Assembly (NCBI GenBank): GCA_016763755.1
Contig: JAESTD010000020.1
Coordinates: forward strand, 1 to 48,777
From: Mucilaginibacter sp.
GTDB taxonomy: Bacteria > Bacteroidota > Bacteroidia > Sphingobacteriales > Sphingobacteriaceae
Length of the DNA stretch: 48,777 bases
Direction of reading: 5' to 3'
Shown: piece after piece, positions 17,987-28,300 of the stretch
How positions within the stretch are numbered: the stretch's first letter is position 1
Layout: each line of letters starts with the position of its first letter
The notes under the pieces: generated by a model
Seen by the model: only the letters and a program-made list of their open reading frames with translations
Databases searched by the model: none
Told to the model about the DNA's origin: nothing
Position numbers and translations under genes: made by a program

Positions 17987-19771
17987 CTAAAGATCCTGAT
18001 AAATAGTTTGTGAATATTTTAACGACCAACTGTTTGATACATTGGCTGTTTCAATATAATATTCTTGTTCATCCGTTAAATTATCAGGGTCTTGGTACCA
18101 GCTTAAATGCCGTGCAAGATATGGTGCCCCGGTCCTGATGGCTGAGAGGAAATTCTCGTAAACTTTATAGCTATAAGGACGGTACAAGGCAAAAGTCGTA
18201 TCGATATTGGCCTTGTATAATCCTGCAGATATTTCATCCGCCCAATATTTTTCTTCCCATTTTACTACAGCCTCCTTAGCCGGGTAATGGTTTGGTATAT
18301 CGTCTATCCTTAAACCAAACCCAGCTTTTGTAACTTCCGGATGATGGTTAAGCACCTCAATAAATTTTGCCATAAAATCATCAGGGCAGTTTTCATCGGG
18401 TACCACATCGGCGTCGGTAACTGCGTAATATCCTTTTGAGAATTTTTTGCTGATAGCGGGACTACTCCATAACACCATGTGGCCGTAATTGCGCTCGAGG
18501 CGAATGACATTCACATCGGTGCCAGCATAAAAATCAAGCAGGGGTGGGTAATCCGAATTGTTATCTAAAATATGAATGTTATGATAGCCATTCTTTTTTA
18601 ACCATGTTATTAATTGTATTACTGTATTTAATTGGTTAAAGTTGATGATAATTACCGGGATCTCTTTGGGCGCATTTAACTGGGCTTTTATCAAAGCACT
18701 TTTACGGTGCTTTCGGGCTAGCACCGCATCACGAACGGCATTGTAGTTTTTTGCCTTTTTAAGTTTGCCCCTTAGCAGGTTTACCGGGTGAAGCATGTTT
18801 TTATTGATACCCATCAGGTATTTGTCCGGCGAAACCGGGAAACTTGTTTTACGGTTGTCGTTGCCCTCAATAAGGTTTAACAATCTGCCAATAGCATTTA
18901 GCTTTTTAGCACTTACAAATGCAGTACCTCTAGGGAAGGCAATGTGCAGCTGTCTTTCAAAGAAGTATAGGAACGACCGGTATTGGTCATTCAGACTAAA
19001 TGGCCGAGTGTGTGGTTCATAAACATCGCTGGCATTGTGGTACACCCCTAAATCTTTGGCACAATCTATCAGTTGCTGATTATTTAGCGTACGTAGTGTT
19101 TTACTATAAATAACTATCCACTCCTCTAAAAACTTGCTCCAATGGCCAACGGTTTTGCTATCATCATGCATCCTAAACCTCGATAGCGTTTGCTTAACAT
19201 AGCGCATATTGCAGTTAAGGGCAAAGCGGATAAACAGGTCAACATCAAGGCAATAATGAAATTTGGGATTCAAATATCCGTAATCATCTATTAACCTCTT
19301 CCTAAAAAAACTTGAGGGTTGGGAGTACGGGAACTGCCCCAATTGTTTAGCCCTGAAATCGCTTATATCAATTTGATTGGTATAATTGCTTTGGCTGGTA
19401 AAAAACAAGCAATCACCAAAAACAAAATCAAGTGACGGGGTATCGCCAAACATGGTACCTATAGTAAGCAGCGCGTTGGTTTCATAAAGGTCATCAGAGT
19501 TGAGCCAGGTAATTATATCGCCCGTGGCTTTTTCAAAACCTTTGTTAATAGCTTCGGCCTGACCGCTATCTTTTTCGCTTACCCAATACGCAATATGCTG
19601 CTCATACTTTTTTATTACCTCAACAGAATCATCGGTGCTACCGCCATCTATAATAATAAATTCTAAATCAGGATAATTTTGATTAATAACCGATAGGATA
19701 GTCTCCTCTAAAAACTTACCCTGATTATATGATGGCGTAATTACCGATATTTTGGGGTACTTACTATCCAT
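17987..19771 (-). CDS. Two-domain glycosyltransferase (GT2 plus second GT-A domain)
   Basis: 594 residues, about twice the GT2 length. Domain 1 (about 1-240) has KISVITPSYNQGKFLEETI, EFIIIDGGSTDDSVEVIKK and WLNSDDLYETN as the DxD region. A linker with basic residues (about 310-365) leads to domain 2. This begins IPVIIINFNQLNTVIQLITW and has HILDNNSDYPPLL, then VTDADVVPDENCPDDF as its own DxD motif. Both sites appear intact, so one polypeptide may add two consecutive sugars. It directly precedes the GT2 gene and follows the FkbM methyltransferase by one base. Confidence 0.85.
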   Translation of the reverse strand: MDSKYPKISVITPSYNQGKFLEETILSVINQNYPDLEFIIIDGGSTDDSVEVIKKYEQHIAYWVSEKDSGQAEAINKGFEKATGDIITWLNSDDLYETNALLTIGTMFGDTPSLDFVFGDCLFFTSQSNYTNQIDISDFRAKQLGQFPYSQPSSFFRKRLIDDYGYLNPKFHYCLDVDLFIRFALNCNMRYVKQTLSRFRMHDDSKTVGHWSKFLEEWIVIYSKTLRTLNNQQLIDCAKDLGVYHNASDVYEPHTRPFSLNDQYRSFLYFFERQLHIAFPRGTAFVSAKKLNAIGRLLNLIEGNDNRKTSFPVSPDKYLMGINKNMLHPVNLLRGKLKKAKNYNAVRDAVLARKHRKSALIKAQLNAPKEIPVIIINFNQLNTVIQLITWLKKNGYHNIHILDNNSDYPPLLDFYAGTDVNVIRLERNYGHMVLWSSPAISKKFSKGYYAVTDADVVPDENCPDDFMAKFIEVLNHHPEVTKAGFGLRIDDIPNHYPAKEAVVKWEEKYWADEISAGLYKANIDTTFALYRPYSYKVYENFLSAIRTGAPYLARHLSWYQDPDNLTDEQEYYIETANVSNSWSLKYSQTIYQDL

Positions 19772-19772
19772 T

Positions 19773-20672
19773 TTAACTACCCTGTTTTAAACAGGCATTT
19801 ACCGGTTCAGGGTTTTTTGTGGCAATAAGGTTCTCGTAAGGGTAATAGGCCTTAAGTTCTGATGGTTTAAGCTGGTTGCTTGCGGCATCATACTCAAACC
19901 ATTTGTAGCCGCGGTTAAGCAGGTAATTGTATAGTTCTTTGCAGCTGTAGCCTGCTCTAAACATGTTTTCTTCGGTAAACTCTATCAAAAAGCTTGAGTT
20001 GAAATTATCGTTAGCAAGCGTTTTTTTCATCCCCTCTAATACATTTATTTCCCACCCCTCAACGTCAATTTTAACAAGCGATATTTCAGAAATATCTATG
20101 TTGTTATCTTGTACAAAGCTGTCAAATGTTATAACTGGCACATTTACATGGTTGCTTACAGCTATATGAGTTAGATTAACGAATGAGTTCCAGGCATCAT
20201 AACCATTATCAGCCAGGTTTAACTTCAATTCCCCATTTTGATTTGATAGGCCAACCGGCTGTACGCTGATGTGTTCCGATAAATTATTCAACTCAACGTT
20301 TTCTGTTAAACGCTTAATGGTTTTTGGCGTAGGTTCAAAAGCGTAGACCTTGCCTTTACCGTTTAACGCTTTAGCAGCAACCAATGAGTGCAGGCCGGCA
20401 TTTGCGCCGATGTCTATAAAGGTATCGCCAGGTTTTAGAAGGTTTTGGATAAACAACTCTTCATTTTTCTCAAATCCTTCAAATATCAACTCTGATATCA
20501 CACTATCCTTGTAAAGGTTCATTTTTAAACCTTCGGATAGCTGATGCACGTATTTATCCTTACCAATAAACAAAGCATCCCATTGCGAGGGTTCGTTTTT
20601 TCTGCGTGCACGCACGTATTTGTCTAAAACGTTAATTACCTTTTGAACAAAGTAAACGTCAATTTTTTTCAT
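19773..20672 (-). CDS. FkbM family SAM-dependent methyltransferase
   Basis: 299 residues. The SAM-binding Rossmann motif is FIDIGANAGLHSLVAAKAL, followed by VYAFEPTPKTIKRLTENVEL, the acidic ribose contact. The late signature ISEISLVKIDVEGWEINVLE is characteristic of FkbM O-methyltransferases (Methyltransf_21). It probably O-methylates a sugar of the polysaccharide, perhaps as a chain-end cap, since the gene sits beside the Wzt-like ATPase. ATG at 20672 overlaps the end of that upstream gene by 14 bases, indicating translational coupling. Confidence 0.9.
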   Translation of the reverse strand: MKKIDVYFVQKVINVLDKYVRARRKNEPSQWDALFIGKDKYVHQLSEGLKMNLYKDSVISELIFEGFEKNEELFIQNLLKPGDTFIDIGANAGLHSLVAAKALNGKGKVYAFEPTPKTIKRLTENVELNNLSEHISVQPVGLSNQNGELKLNLADNGYDAWNSFVNLTHIAVSNHVNVPVITFDSFVQDNNIDISEISLVKIDVEGWEINVLEGMKKTLANDNFNSSFLIEFTEENMFRAGYSCKELYNYLLNRGYKWFEYDAASNQLKPSELKAYYPYENLIATKNPEPVNACLKQGS

Positions 20673-21951
20673 AGTTGACTTCCCAATTTAGATTGAGGGC
20701 AAGATAACCTGGGCGGGTATCTGCGTAAATGCGGTTAACGCCGTTTATATTTATTACATCTATCAAAAACTGGTGTGTTCTGAAAGATAGCCATTGTACA
20801 TTGTGGATGCCAATTACAGGCGTTACGATATATTGCCCGCTATTTAAAAGGTTGGCCGGTATCTGAGCAATAAGATTAAAATTGCCGCTTTGTAAAATTT
20901 TATTTTCGGCGTAACTATCATCATGAAAAGCCCTAAAAACACATTGCTCGGTTGAGGGGCTTATTACTTCAAACCCTATCCGTAAACCATCAACCGGTTT
21001 TTGCACTTCAAATGAAAATTGCAAATGAATAGGGTGACCGGAGTTAAACGATTTTTGGTTCTGATAATGTGGTATTATCTCGAAGCTGCGAAGTAATACA
21101 TTTTCATTGCTCTCAGCAGATGTAAAGTTGGCAGTAAGATCTTCTTCAAAACTTTGCCCATTATCTAACAGATAACGGTTTACTACAACTTCACTTTTGT
21201 CAAAATCCATTATCAGCCCATTTTTAAGGTATATGGAATGATTGCAAAGCTGGTTAATAAGCCCCATGTTGTGGCTTACAAACAATACTGTGCGGCCTTC
21301 GCCTTTGCTGATATCGCCCATTTTGCCGAGGCACTTTTTCTGGAACTCTGCATCGCCAACGGCCAGTACTTCGTCAACAATCAATGTTTCAGATTCGAGG
21401 TGGGCAGCCACAGAAAATGCCAGCCTTACATACATGCCCGAAGAGTAGCGTTTTACCGGCGTATCTATATAACGCTCAATTCCCGCAAAACCTACAATTT
21501 CATCAAATTTGCGTTTTATTTCGGTTTTGCGCATGCCCAATATGGCACCATTCAAGTATATGTTTTCACGACCAGTTAATTCCGGATGAAAACCTGTACC
21601 TACTTCAAGAAGGCTGGCTATACGGCCTTTTATTTTTATAGTTCCGGTAGTAGGAGAGGTTACACGGCTTAATATCTTGAGTAAGGTGCTTTTTCCGGCA
21701 CCGTTGCGGCCAATTACACCCACCGTATCTCCCTGCTCAATATCAAAATTGATATCTCTTAAACTCCATACGATGTCACCTTTCCCGAGGGAAGTGCGAT
21801 CGTTTTCTTCTCCGATCTTTAGAAAGGGATCTTCCTTACCGCGCAATTTTGCCCAATAACGTTCAAGGTCGCGGGATATGGTGCCGCTACTGAAATCGCC
21901 AATCTGGTAGGCTTTTGACAGGTTTTGTATGCTTATTGCTTTTGAGCTCAA
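20659..21951 (-). CDS. wzt: ABC transporter ATPase for polysaccharide export (Wzt-like, with C-terminal carbohydrate-binding domain)
   Basis: 430 residues starting at a TTG (21951); an in-frame stop lies five codons upstream and no ATG is available near it. Walker A GRNGAGKST is at 81-89. The signature RYSSGMYVRLAFSVA is followed by Walker B LIVDEVLAVGD. Beyond the ATPase domain (about residue 250) comes a beta-rich extension with FEVQKPVDGLRIGFEVISP, matching the Wzt C-terminal domain that recognises the modified chain end. It drives export of a finished polysaccharide across the inner membrane. It is the first gene of the operon. The partner permease Wzm, normally adjacent, is not in this window. 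Confidence 0.88.
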   Translation of the reverse strand: MSSKAISIQNLSKAYQIGDFSSGTISRDLERYWAKLRGKEDPFLKIGEENDRTSLGKGDIVWSLRDINFDIEQGDTVGVIGRNGAGKSTLLKILSRVTSPTTGTIKIKGRIASLLEVGTGFHPELTGRENIYLNGAILGMRKTEIKRKFDEIVGFAGIERYIDTPVKRYSSGMYVRLAFSVAAHLESETLIVDEVLAVGDAEFQKKCLGKMGDISKGEGRTVLFVSHNMGLINQLCNHSIYLKNGLIMDFDKSEVVVNRYLLDNGQSFEEDLTANFTSAESNENVLLRSFEIIPHYQNQKSFNSGHPIHLQFSFEVQKPVDGLRIGFEVISPSTEQCVFRAFHDDSYAENKILQSGNFNLIAQIPANLLNSGQYIVTPVIGIHNVQWLSFRTHQFLIDVININGVNRIYADTRPGYLALNLNWEVNYEKN

Positions 21952-22213
21952 TGTTTTGATATTTCAAAGCTTCGCCGCCTCAGCCCCAATTTACAAATGG
22001 GAAAGAGTCGCGAAAATCGATTCAGATTATTCCGTGTTTGTACGAAAATAACCCCGTACGAGTTATCGCGAACATACGAGTTTCTTGCGTTTTTTTGATG
22101 CTCAAAAGGGAATTACTTTAGTAAAGTCGGGCTTTGAATTGTATGTTGCCAAAAGGCACCTATAATTAGGGTCGTCGATATTTATTTAAGGAAAGTAAGT
22201 GCTATCGCGAATT

Positions 22214-23389
22214 TTAGTGGCCTCCCTTTACGCCTGTAAACTTGGGGTTGCCATAGCGCTTTAAATAGCCCAGTACAATCAAAAATCCTATTACGGCCAT
22301 ACCTGCACCAACTAAAGATGGGTAGTTATAGGTAAGTCCGTATGCCATTGGCAAACCACCAAGGTAAGCACCTGCAGAGTTAGCAACGTTAAAAGCAGCC
22401 TGCATAAATGCTGCACCCATCATCTCTGCATTTGGAGAGGCGTCTATCACCATCATATTCACCGGTGCATTGCAAGCCATTAGTATAAACGGACATAAAA
22501 AGGTAAGCAACAACGAAACTGGTTTTATTGATGTAAATAAGAAAATACTTAGCAATACTAATGCAGAAATAACGATAACATAAGCAGTGGTTTTACCTGC
22601 GCCCATCTTATCTGTAACGATACCACCGGCAAGGTTGCCCAAAACCATTCCTAAGCCAATAAGTACCATAATATATGGGATCTCGCTTGGGCTAAAGCCG
22701 GCTACCTTTGTCATTAACGGGTTAATGTAACTTAACCAGCAAAACAAGCCACCAAAACCTATCGCTGTGATCAACAGGGGGTACCATGGCTTCGGTTTGC
22801 GCAGAAATTGTAATTCATTGCGATAATCTGCATCGGGTTTTCCTGATAGATCGGGTAGCCAAAAGTAGAGCGCCAATAGGGTAAGTATGCCAATAAAAGC
22901 CACTATGATGAAATACCATCGCCAGTGGTAGCTATGGCCTATCCATGTTACGGCAGGCACCATAAGTAAGTTAGCAACAGTAAGCCCGGTAAACATTAAC
23001 GCAATATATTTAGCTTCTTTACCCTGACCAGCCAGGCGTGTAGCTACCACGGTACCCACACCGAAGAATGCACCATGAGGCAAGCCCGATAGGAACCGGG
23101 CAGCCAACATTAACCCATATGATGAAGCTGCTGCTGATAATGCATTAAAAACGGTAAACGCTATCATCAAACCTATTAATACTTTTTTGGGTTTTAGTTT
23201 TACGCTGCTGCCAATTAGAATGGGTGCGCCAATAACAACGCCCAACGCGTATGCCGAAATAAAATGTCCCGCCTGCGGTATGTTGATATGTAAACTACCA
23301 GCAACATCGGGCAGCAGGCCCATGATGGTAAATTCTGTAGTGCCTATTCCGAGTCCCCCGATAGCTAATGGTAAAATTCGTTTATCCAT
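22214..23389 (-). CDS. MFS transporter, AraJ-type drug/sugar efflux family
   Basis: 391 residues with about twelve hydrophobic helices. The start MDKRILPLAIGGLGIGTTEFT and motif PDVAGSLHINIPQAGHFISA are typical of the DHA1/AraJ branch of the major facilitator superfamily. The segment RFLSGLPHGAFFGVGTVVAT holds the second conserved arginine motif. It is likely a proton-driven exporter of drugs or sugars in the inner membrane. It is divergent from the tetR gene at 23514 with 124 bases between them, so it may share that regulator with the RND pump genes on the other side. Confidence 0.88.
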   Translation of the reverse strand: MDKRILPLAIGGLGIGTTEFTIMGLLPDVAGSLHINIPQAGHFISAYALGVVIGAPILIGSSVKLKPKKVLIGLMIAFTVFNALSAAASSYGLMLAARFLSGLPHGAFFGVGTVVATRLAGQGKEAKYIALMFTGLTVANLLMVPAVTWIGHSYHWRWYFIIVAFIGILTLLALYFWLPDLSGKPDADYRNELQFLRKPKPWYPLLITAIGFGGLFCWLSYINPLMTKVAGFSPSEIPYIMVLIGLGMVLGNLAGGIVTDKMGAGKTTAYVIVISALVLLSIFLFTSIKPVSLLLTFLCPFILMACNAPVNMMVIDASPNAEMMGAAFMQAAFNVANSAGAYLGGLPMAYGLTYNYPSLVGAGMAVIGFLIVLGYLKRYGNPKFTGVKGGH

Positions 23390-23504
23390 ATTTCTTTTAA
23401 AAGCAGCAAAGTTACTTGAAGAACTATGTCGTCTTAAGTTGTTCTTGTCATAAAGATGCCATAATGAAATTGAAATTTTGGTTTAATTTTAATGTTTAAC
23501 ATTT

Positions 23505-23520
23505 TTGTCAAAAATGACAA
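23505..23520. promoter_or_regulatory. Inverted-repeat operator candidate over the tetR start codon
   Basis: TTGTCA (23505-23510), AAAA, TGACAA (23515-23520) is a perfect 6-base inverted repeat with a 4-base spacer. Its right arm contains the TG of the tetR ATG at 23514. A single half site TTGTCA recurs at 23445-23450 in the same divergent region. TetR proteins bind such palindromes, so autoregulation is likely. Binding is inferred, not shown. Confidence 0.5.
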
Positions 23521-24104
23521 CTCGAGATACCGGAACAGAGCAATTAATAAAAGACACCGCTAAGCGCGTGTTTTTCAAAGAGGGCAGGTTTAACGCTACC
23601 ACGCAGGATATTGCCGATGCCGCGGGTGTTAACCGCACTTTAGTAAATTATTACTTCAGGTCTAAAGATGCATTGATCAAACAGGTTTATGAGGAAGGAA
23701 TGGATGATTTGGATAACCGTTTAACTCAGGTTATGGGCAGCGATATTCCTTTCCGGGAAAAAATGGAAAGTTTCATTGATGTTTTTATGGCCGATTCGAT
23801 GGAGTTTCCGTACCAGGAGACGTTCCTTATTACGGAGATGAATATGAACAGCAATCTTTATCATAAAGCAGATATGAATGATAAGGTTGAAGATTTCTCG
23901 AGACAGATTCAAAAGGAAATGGACGAAGGCCGTTTAGAGAAAATGGATCCGATACATTTTACCATGAATATGTTCTCAATGATGATTTATCCACTGATAA
24001 TGAAGCCAATGTACAAGCAATTTTACAATCTTAACGACGAGCAATTTAAAAAACTAATGCTTGAGCGTAAAGCGATCACGTGCAAAATGCTTTTTGGCAA
24101 TTAG
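23514..24104 (+). CDS. TetR/AcrR family transcriptional regulator
   Basis: About 196 residues from ATG at 23514 (a TTG three codons upstream is also in frame but lies in the inverted repeat). The N-terminal helix-turn-helix is typical: AKRVFFKEGRFNATTQDIAD then AAGVNRTLVNYYFRSKDAL. The C-terminal ligand domain is helical and unassigned, with MDDLDNRLTQVMGSDIPFRE and a methionine-rich stretch MNMFSMMIYPLIMKPMYKQ. It precedes the RND efflux operon and is divergent from an MFS exporter, so it most likely represses efflux until an inducer binds. Confidence 0.93.
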   Translation: MTTRDTGTEQLIKDTAKRVFFKEGRFNATTQDIADAAGVNRTLVNYYFRSKDALIKQVYEEGMDDLDNRLTQVMGSDIPFREKMESFIDVFMADSMEFPYQETFLITEMNMNSNLYHKADMNDKVEDFSRQIQKEMDEGRLEKMDPIHFTMNMFSMMIYPLIMKPMYKQFYNLNDEQFKKLMLERKAITCKMLFGN

Positions 24105-24114
24105 TAACAATGCG

Positions 24115-24126
24115 GCCCTTAAGGGC
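24115..24126. promoter_or_regulatory. 12-base palindrome upstream of the RND adaptor gene
   Basis: GCCCTTAAGGGC is a perfect palindrome in the 45-72 bases between tetR and the adaptor gene. It has no loop, so it is a poor hairpin. It may be a protein-binding site or chance. Confidence 0.25.
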
Positions 24127-24176
24127 GTCTAACAAGTTCACTCACAACTATGCACTTATACACATCAAACATCACC

Positions 24177-25343
24177 ATGAAAGCCAAAGCTTCTATTATT
24201 GCCGGCCTAAGTTCGGCAGTGCTGTTATTAGCAGCATGCGGCGGTAACCAGCAACAGGGACAGGCGGGCGCCGCTGCTCAGCCACCGCAAAGTTTCCCGG
24301 TATTTAAAGTAGAAAAGAAAAATGCTACCATAAATACCGATTATCCGGCTACCCTTGAAGGTCAACAAAATATCGAGATCCGTCCAAAAATTGATGGCTA
24401 CGTCGACAAAATATATATTGACGAAGGTAGCGTGGTTAAAAAAGGCCAGTTGCTGTTCACTATCAACGCGCCGCAATATGCACAGGAGGTAAACACCGCA
24501 TCAGCAGCCATTAGCAGTGCCGAAGCCGATGTTAATACTGCGCAGTTACAGGTCAACAAAACCCGTCCGCTGGTTGAGAAAGACATTATCAGCAAATTTG
24601 AACTGGAATCGGCTGAGCTAACCTTGCAATCTCGCAAGGCTGCTCTTAAGCAAGCCAAGGCCACTTTAGCCAACGCCAAGACCAATCTGGGTTATACTAC
24701 AGTAACAAGTCCGGTTAATGGGGTGGTGGGTGCTATCCCATATAAATTGGGTAGCCTGGTAAGCAGCACAACAGCGCAGCCCCTAACCACTGTATCAAAT
24801 ATTGGTAAAATTTACGCCTATTTTTCTTTAAATGAGAAGCAATTGCTTGATTTTTCAAGACACTACGAAGGCTCATCGCTTGATGCTAAATTAAAGCAAT
24901 TGCCACCTGTGTCGTTAATACTTTCTGATGGTACTGATTATCCAGAGAAAGGCCGTGTAGAAACGGTAAACGGGTTGATCAATACCGCAACCGGTTCATC
25001 GCAGTTCAGGGCAACATTTGCTAACCCTGTAGGGCTTATCCGCAGTGGGGGTAGTGCAACTATCCGTTTACCTCAACCTATTAAAGAAGGTATTTTGATC
25101 CCGCAAAAATCAACTTATGAATTGCAGGGTAAGCGCTTTGTATATGTGGTTGATAACACAGGTAAAGCAAAAGCCACGGAAATCAAAATCATGGATGCAC
25201 CATCGGGCCAGTACTTTGTGGTTACTGAGGGCCTTAAAGGCGGCGAAACGGTTGTATTTGATGGTCTTGCAAACATGCAGGATGGTATGGTGATTAAACC
25301 GGATACCAAAGCCGGCGAAGGCGCATACAGCGATCTGAAATAG
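24177..25343 (+). CDS. RND efflux periplasmic adaptor lipoprotein (HlyD/AcrA family)
   Basis: About 388 residues from ATG at 24177, chosen because it gives a lipoprotein signal (MKAKASIIAG then LLLAAC, lipidated Cys21). An upstream ATG at 24150 would add nine residues. The adaptor pattern is intact: the first lipoyl half with GQQNIEIRPKIDGYVDKIYI, an alpha-helical hairpin (about 100-170) rich in A, K and Q, and the second lipoyl half TVTSPVNGVVGAIPYKLGSL. A beta-barrel domain and a membrane-proximal domain follow. It links the inner-membrane pump to the outer-membrane channel encoded downstream. A 12-base palindrome (24115-24126) lies just before the gene. Confidence 0.92.
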   Translation: MKAKASIIAGLSSAVLLLAACGGNQQQGQAGAAAQPPQSFPVFKVEKKNATINTDYPATLEGQQNIEIRPKIDGYVDKIYIDEGSVVKKGQLLFTINAPQYAQEVNTASAAISSAEADVNTAQLQVNKTRPLVEKDIISKFELESAELTLQSRKAALKQAKATLANAKTNLGYTTVTSPVNGVVGAIPYKLGSLVSSTTAQPLTTVSNIGKIYAYFSLNEKQLLDFSRHYEGSSLDAKLKQLPPVSLILSDGTDYPEKGRVETVNGLINTATGSSQFRATFANPVGLIRSGGSATIRLPQPIKEGILIPQKSTYELQGKRFVYVVDNTGKAKATEIKIMDAPSGQYFVVTEGLKGGETVVFDGLANMQDGMVIKPDTKAGEGAYSDLK

Positions 25344-25353
25344 TTTTTTACGA

Positions 25354-25373
25354 TGCTGCCTAACAATGCAGCA
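25354..25373 (+). other. Small intercistronic hairpin between adaptor and pump genes
   Basis: TGCTGC (25354-25359) pairs with GCAGCA (25368-25373) over an 8-base loop, with no T-tract after it. It lies in the 44-base gap between the adaptor and pump genes. It may influence mRNA processing or relative expression rather than terminate transcription. Confidence 0.3.
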
Positions 25374-25387
25374 CAAAAACAATATTT

Positions 25388-28300
25388 ATGTTACGTACAT
25401 TTATTGAACGGCCGGTATTATCTACCGTAATATCGGTTATCATAGTTATACTGGGTATCATAGGTTTAACATCTCTGCCTATATCAGAGTACCCCGAAAT
25501 TGCCCCGCCAACTGTAATGGTTTCGGCATCTTACAATGGTGCCAATGCTGATGTGGTGATGAATAGCGTTATTGTTCCGCTGGAGGAGCAGATAAACGGT
25601 GTTGAGAACATGACCTACATGACCTCTAAAGCCGGCAATGATGGTTCTGCAAGCATCACCGTTTACTTTAAATTAGGTACAGACCCCGATCTGGCGGCGG
25701 TAAACGTGCAGAACCGCGTTTCAAAAGCTACGCCACTATTACCTGCAGAGGTTACTAAAGCCGGTGTTACCACCAGCAAACAACAAAGCAGTATGGTGAT
25801 GGTGTTTGCGCTGAAAAGTTCTAACAAATCCTACGATCAAACCTTTTTGCAAAACTATGCCAACATTAACGTAGTACCGTTGGTAAAACGTATCAATGGT
25901 GTAGGGGATGCTACAGCCTTTGGTACGCAGGATTACTCGATGCGTATATGGCTTAAGCCTGATGTGATGGCGACTTACGGCCTTATACCCAATGATATAA
26001 ACAACGCGCTTGCTGAACAAAATATTGAAGCTGCACCTGGTAAACTCGGTGAGAACAGTAAACAATCTTTCGAGTATGTTTTAAAATATAAAGGCCGTTT
26101 AAAAAAGCCTGTCGAGTTTGAAAATATTGTTATCCGATCGGCTAAAGGCGGCCAATTGCTGCGTTTAAAAGATGTGGCAAGGGTTGAGCTGGGTGCATTA
26201 ACCTATAATACCGAAACTGTTACCAATGGCGATGCTTCGATAGCATTGGCGGTTTACCAGTCTGCCGGTTCCAATGCGCATGAGATGATCAACGAGGTGC
26301 AAAAAACTTTGGATAACGCTGCTAAAAGCTTCCCGCAGGGTGTGAGTGTTTACACTATCTTTAGTGCCAACGAGTTTTTGGACGTATCTATCGAGAAGGT
26401 GATCCATACCTTGATAGAGGCGTTTATCCTGGTATTCATTGTAGTGTTCGTATTTCTACAGGATTTCCGCTCTACATTAATTCCGGCTATTGCAGTTCCG
26501 GTGGCAATTGTGGGTACGTTCTTCTTCCTGAAGATGTTTGGCTTTACCATTAACCTGTTAACCTTATTTGCGTTGGTCCTCGCCATCGGTATTGTGGTGG
26601 ATGATGCCATTGTAGTTGTAGAGGCTGTGCACGCCAAGTTGGATAATGGTGCCAAATCTGCCCGGAAGGCAACTATCACCGCCATGAATGAGATCAGTGG
26701 TGCTGTGGTATCAATTACGCTGGTAATGGCGGCGGTGTTTATACCTGTATCGTTTATTACAGGTTCATCGGGCGTATTTTATAAACAGTTTGGTTTAACG
26801 CTGGCTATCTCCATTATTATATCGGCGGTTAATGCTTTAACGCTTTGTCCGGCGTTGTGTGCGTTGTTGTTGAAACCACACCAGGAGGGCGAGCACAAAA
26901 CCGGTTTATTAAACCGTTTTTACGGCGCTTTCAATACCGCATTTGATGCCGTAACCGAAAAATACAAACGTTCGGTAGGCTTTCTATCTGTAAAGAAATG
27001 GATTGCGGTATTAGGTATAGCTGCATTTGCCGGTTTGTTCTGGTTCTTATTGAAAACTACACCAAGCGGTTTTGTGCCGGATGAGGATCAGAGTTTTATT
27101 ATGGCCGACATTAGCCTGCCGCCTGCTGCCTCGCTCGAGCGTACTTTGGCGGTTGCCGATAAAGTTACCGGCGTTTTACGTTCCCTGCCCGAGGTTGAAT
27201 CAGTTACCCGTGTAGGTGGTGTGGGTTTGTTGAGCGGTGCCGGTGGTTCATATAGTATCCTGTTCATCAAACTGAAACCATGGGCCGACCGTGAAGGTTC
27301 TGACCATACCGTTAAAGCCGTAACCGGCAAAATGTTCGGGATGACAGCCGGTATTAAAGAAGCTCGTATAATCTTCTTCGCGCCACCATCGCTGCAAGGT
27401 TTTGGTAACAGCAGTGGTTTTGAGGTAGAATTGCAAGACCGCACAGGCGGTACTATCGATAATTTTGTGGCAGTAAATGGAAAATTTCTGGCGGCACTTA
27501 ACCAGCGCCCCGAGATACAGTATGGTACAACGTTTTTCAATACCAACTTCCCGCAATATAAAGTGGATGTAAATGTGGCTAAATGTAAGGATGCTAATAT
27601 TGGCGTAGATGTGGTATTGGGCACCCTGCAAGGTTACTTCGGTGGTCTGTATGCCTCAAACTTTAACGAGTTTGGTAAACAATACCGCGTAATGATACAG
27701 GCCGATGCACAATACCGGGCCAACCCCGAAAGCCTTAATCAAATCTACGTACGTAATAATAATGGTGTTATGGCTCCGATCACCGAGTTTGTAAGCCTGC
27801 AAAAAGTTTACGGGCCGGAGTCGATCAGTCGTTTCAACTTGTTTACCTCAATCAGCATAACTGGTGCGCCAAAAGCAGGGTACAGTACTGGCGACGCAAT
27901 TAAAGCGGTGCAAGAGGTAGCGGCAAAAACGTTGCCTACTGGTTACGGTTATGAGTTTGCAGGCCTTAGCCGCGAAGAGATCTCAAGCGGCAGCCAAACA
28001 CTGTTCATTTTCGCATTGTGTTTAACCTTCGTTTACTTCCTGCTGAGTGCGCAGTACGAAAGCTACATTTTGCCCTTTGCGGTATTGCTATCGTTGCCGG
28101 TAGGTTTGGCGGGTGCATTCATTTTCGCCAAGATATTTGGGGTACAGAATAACATCTATTTGCAGATAACACTCATTATGCTCATTGGGTTATTAGCCAA
28201 GAACGCCATTTTGATAGTGGAGTTTGCGGTAATGCGCCGCAAGAGCGGATTAAGCATAATCGAGTCAGCCATTGAAGGTGCCGTAGCGCGTTTAAGGCCA

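Noticed and set aside
20580..20605. CATTGCGAGGG resembling the REP-like element
   Set aside because: It lies in the FkbM methyltransferase coding frame and has no paired second arm.
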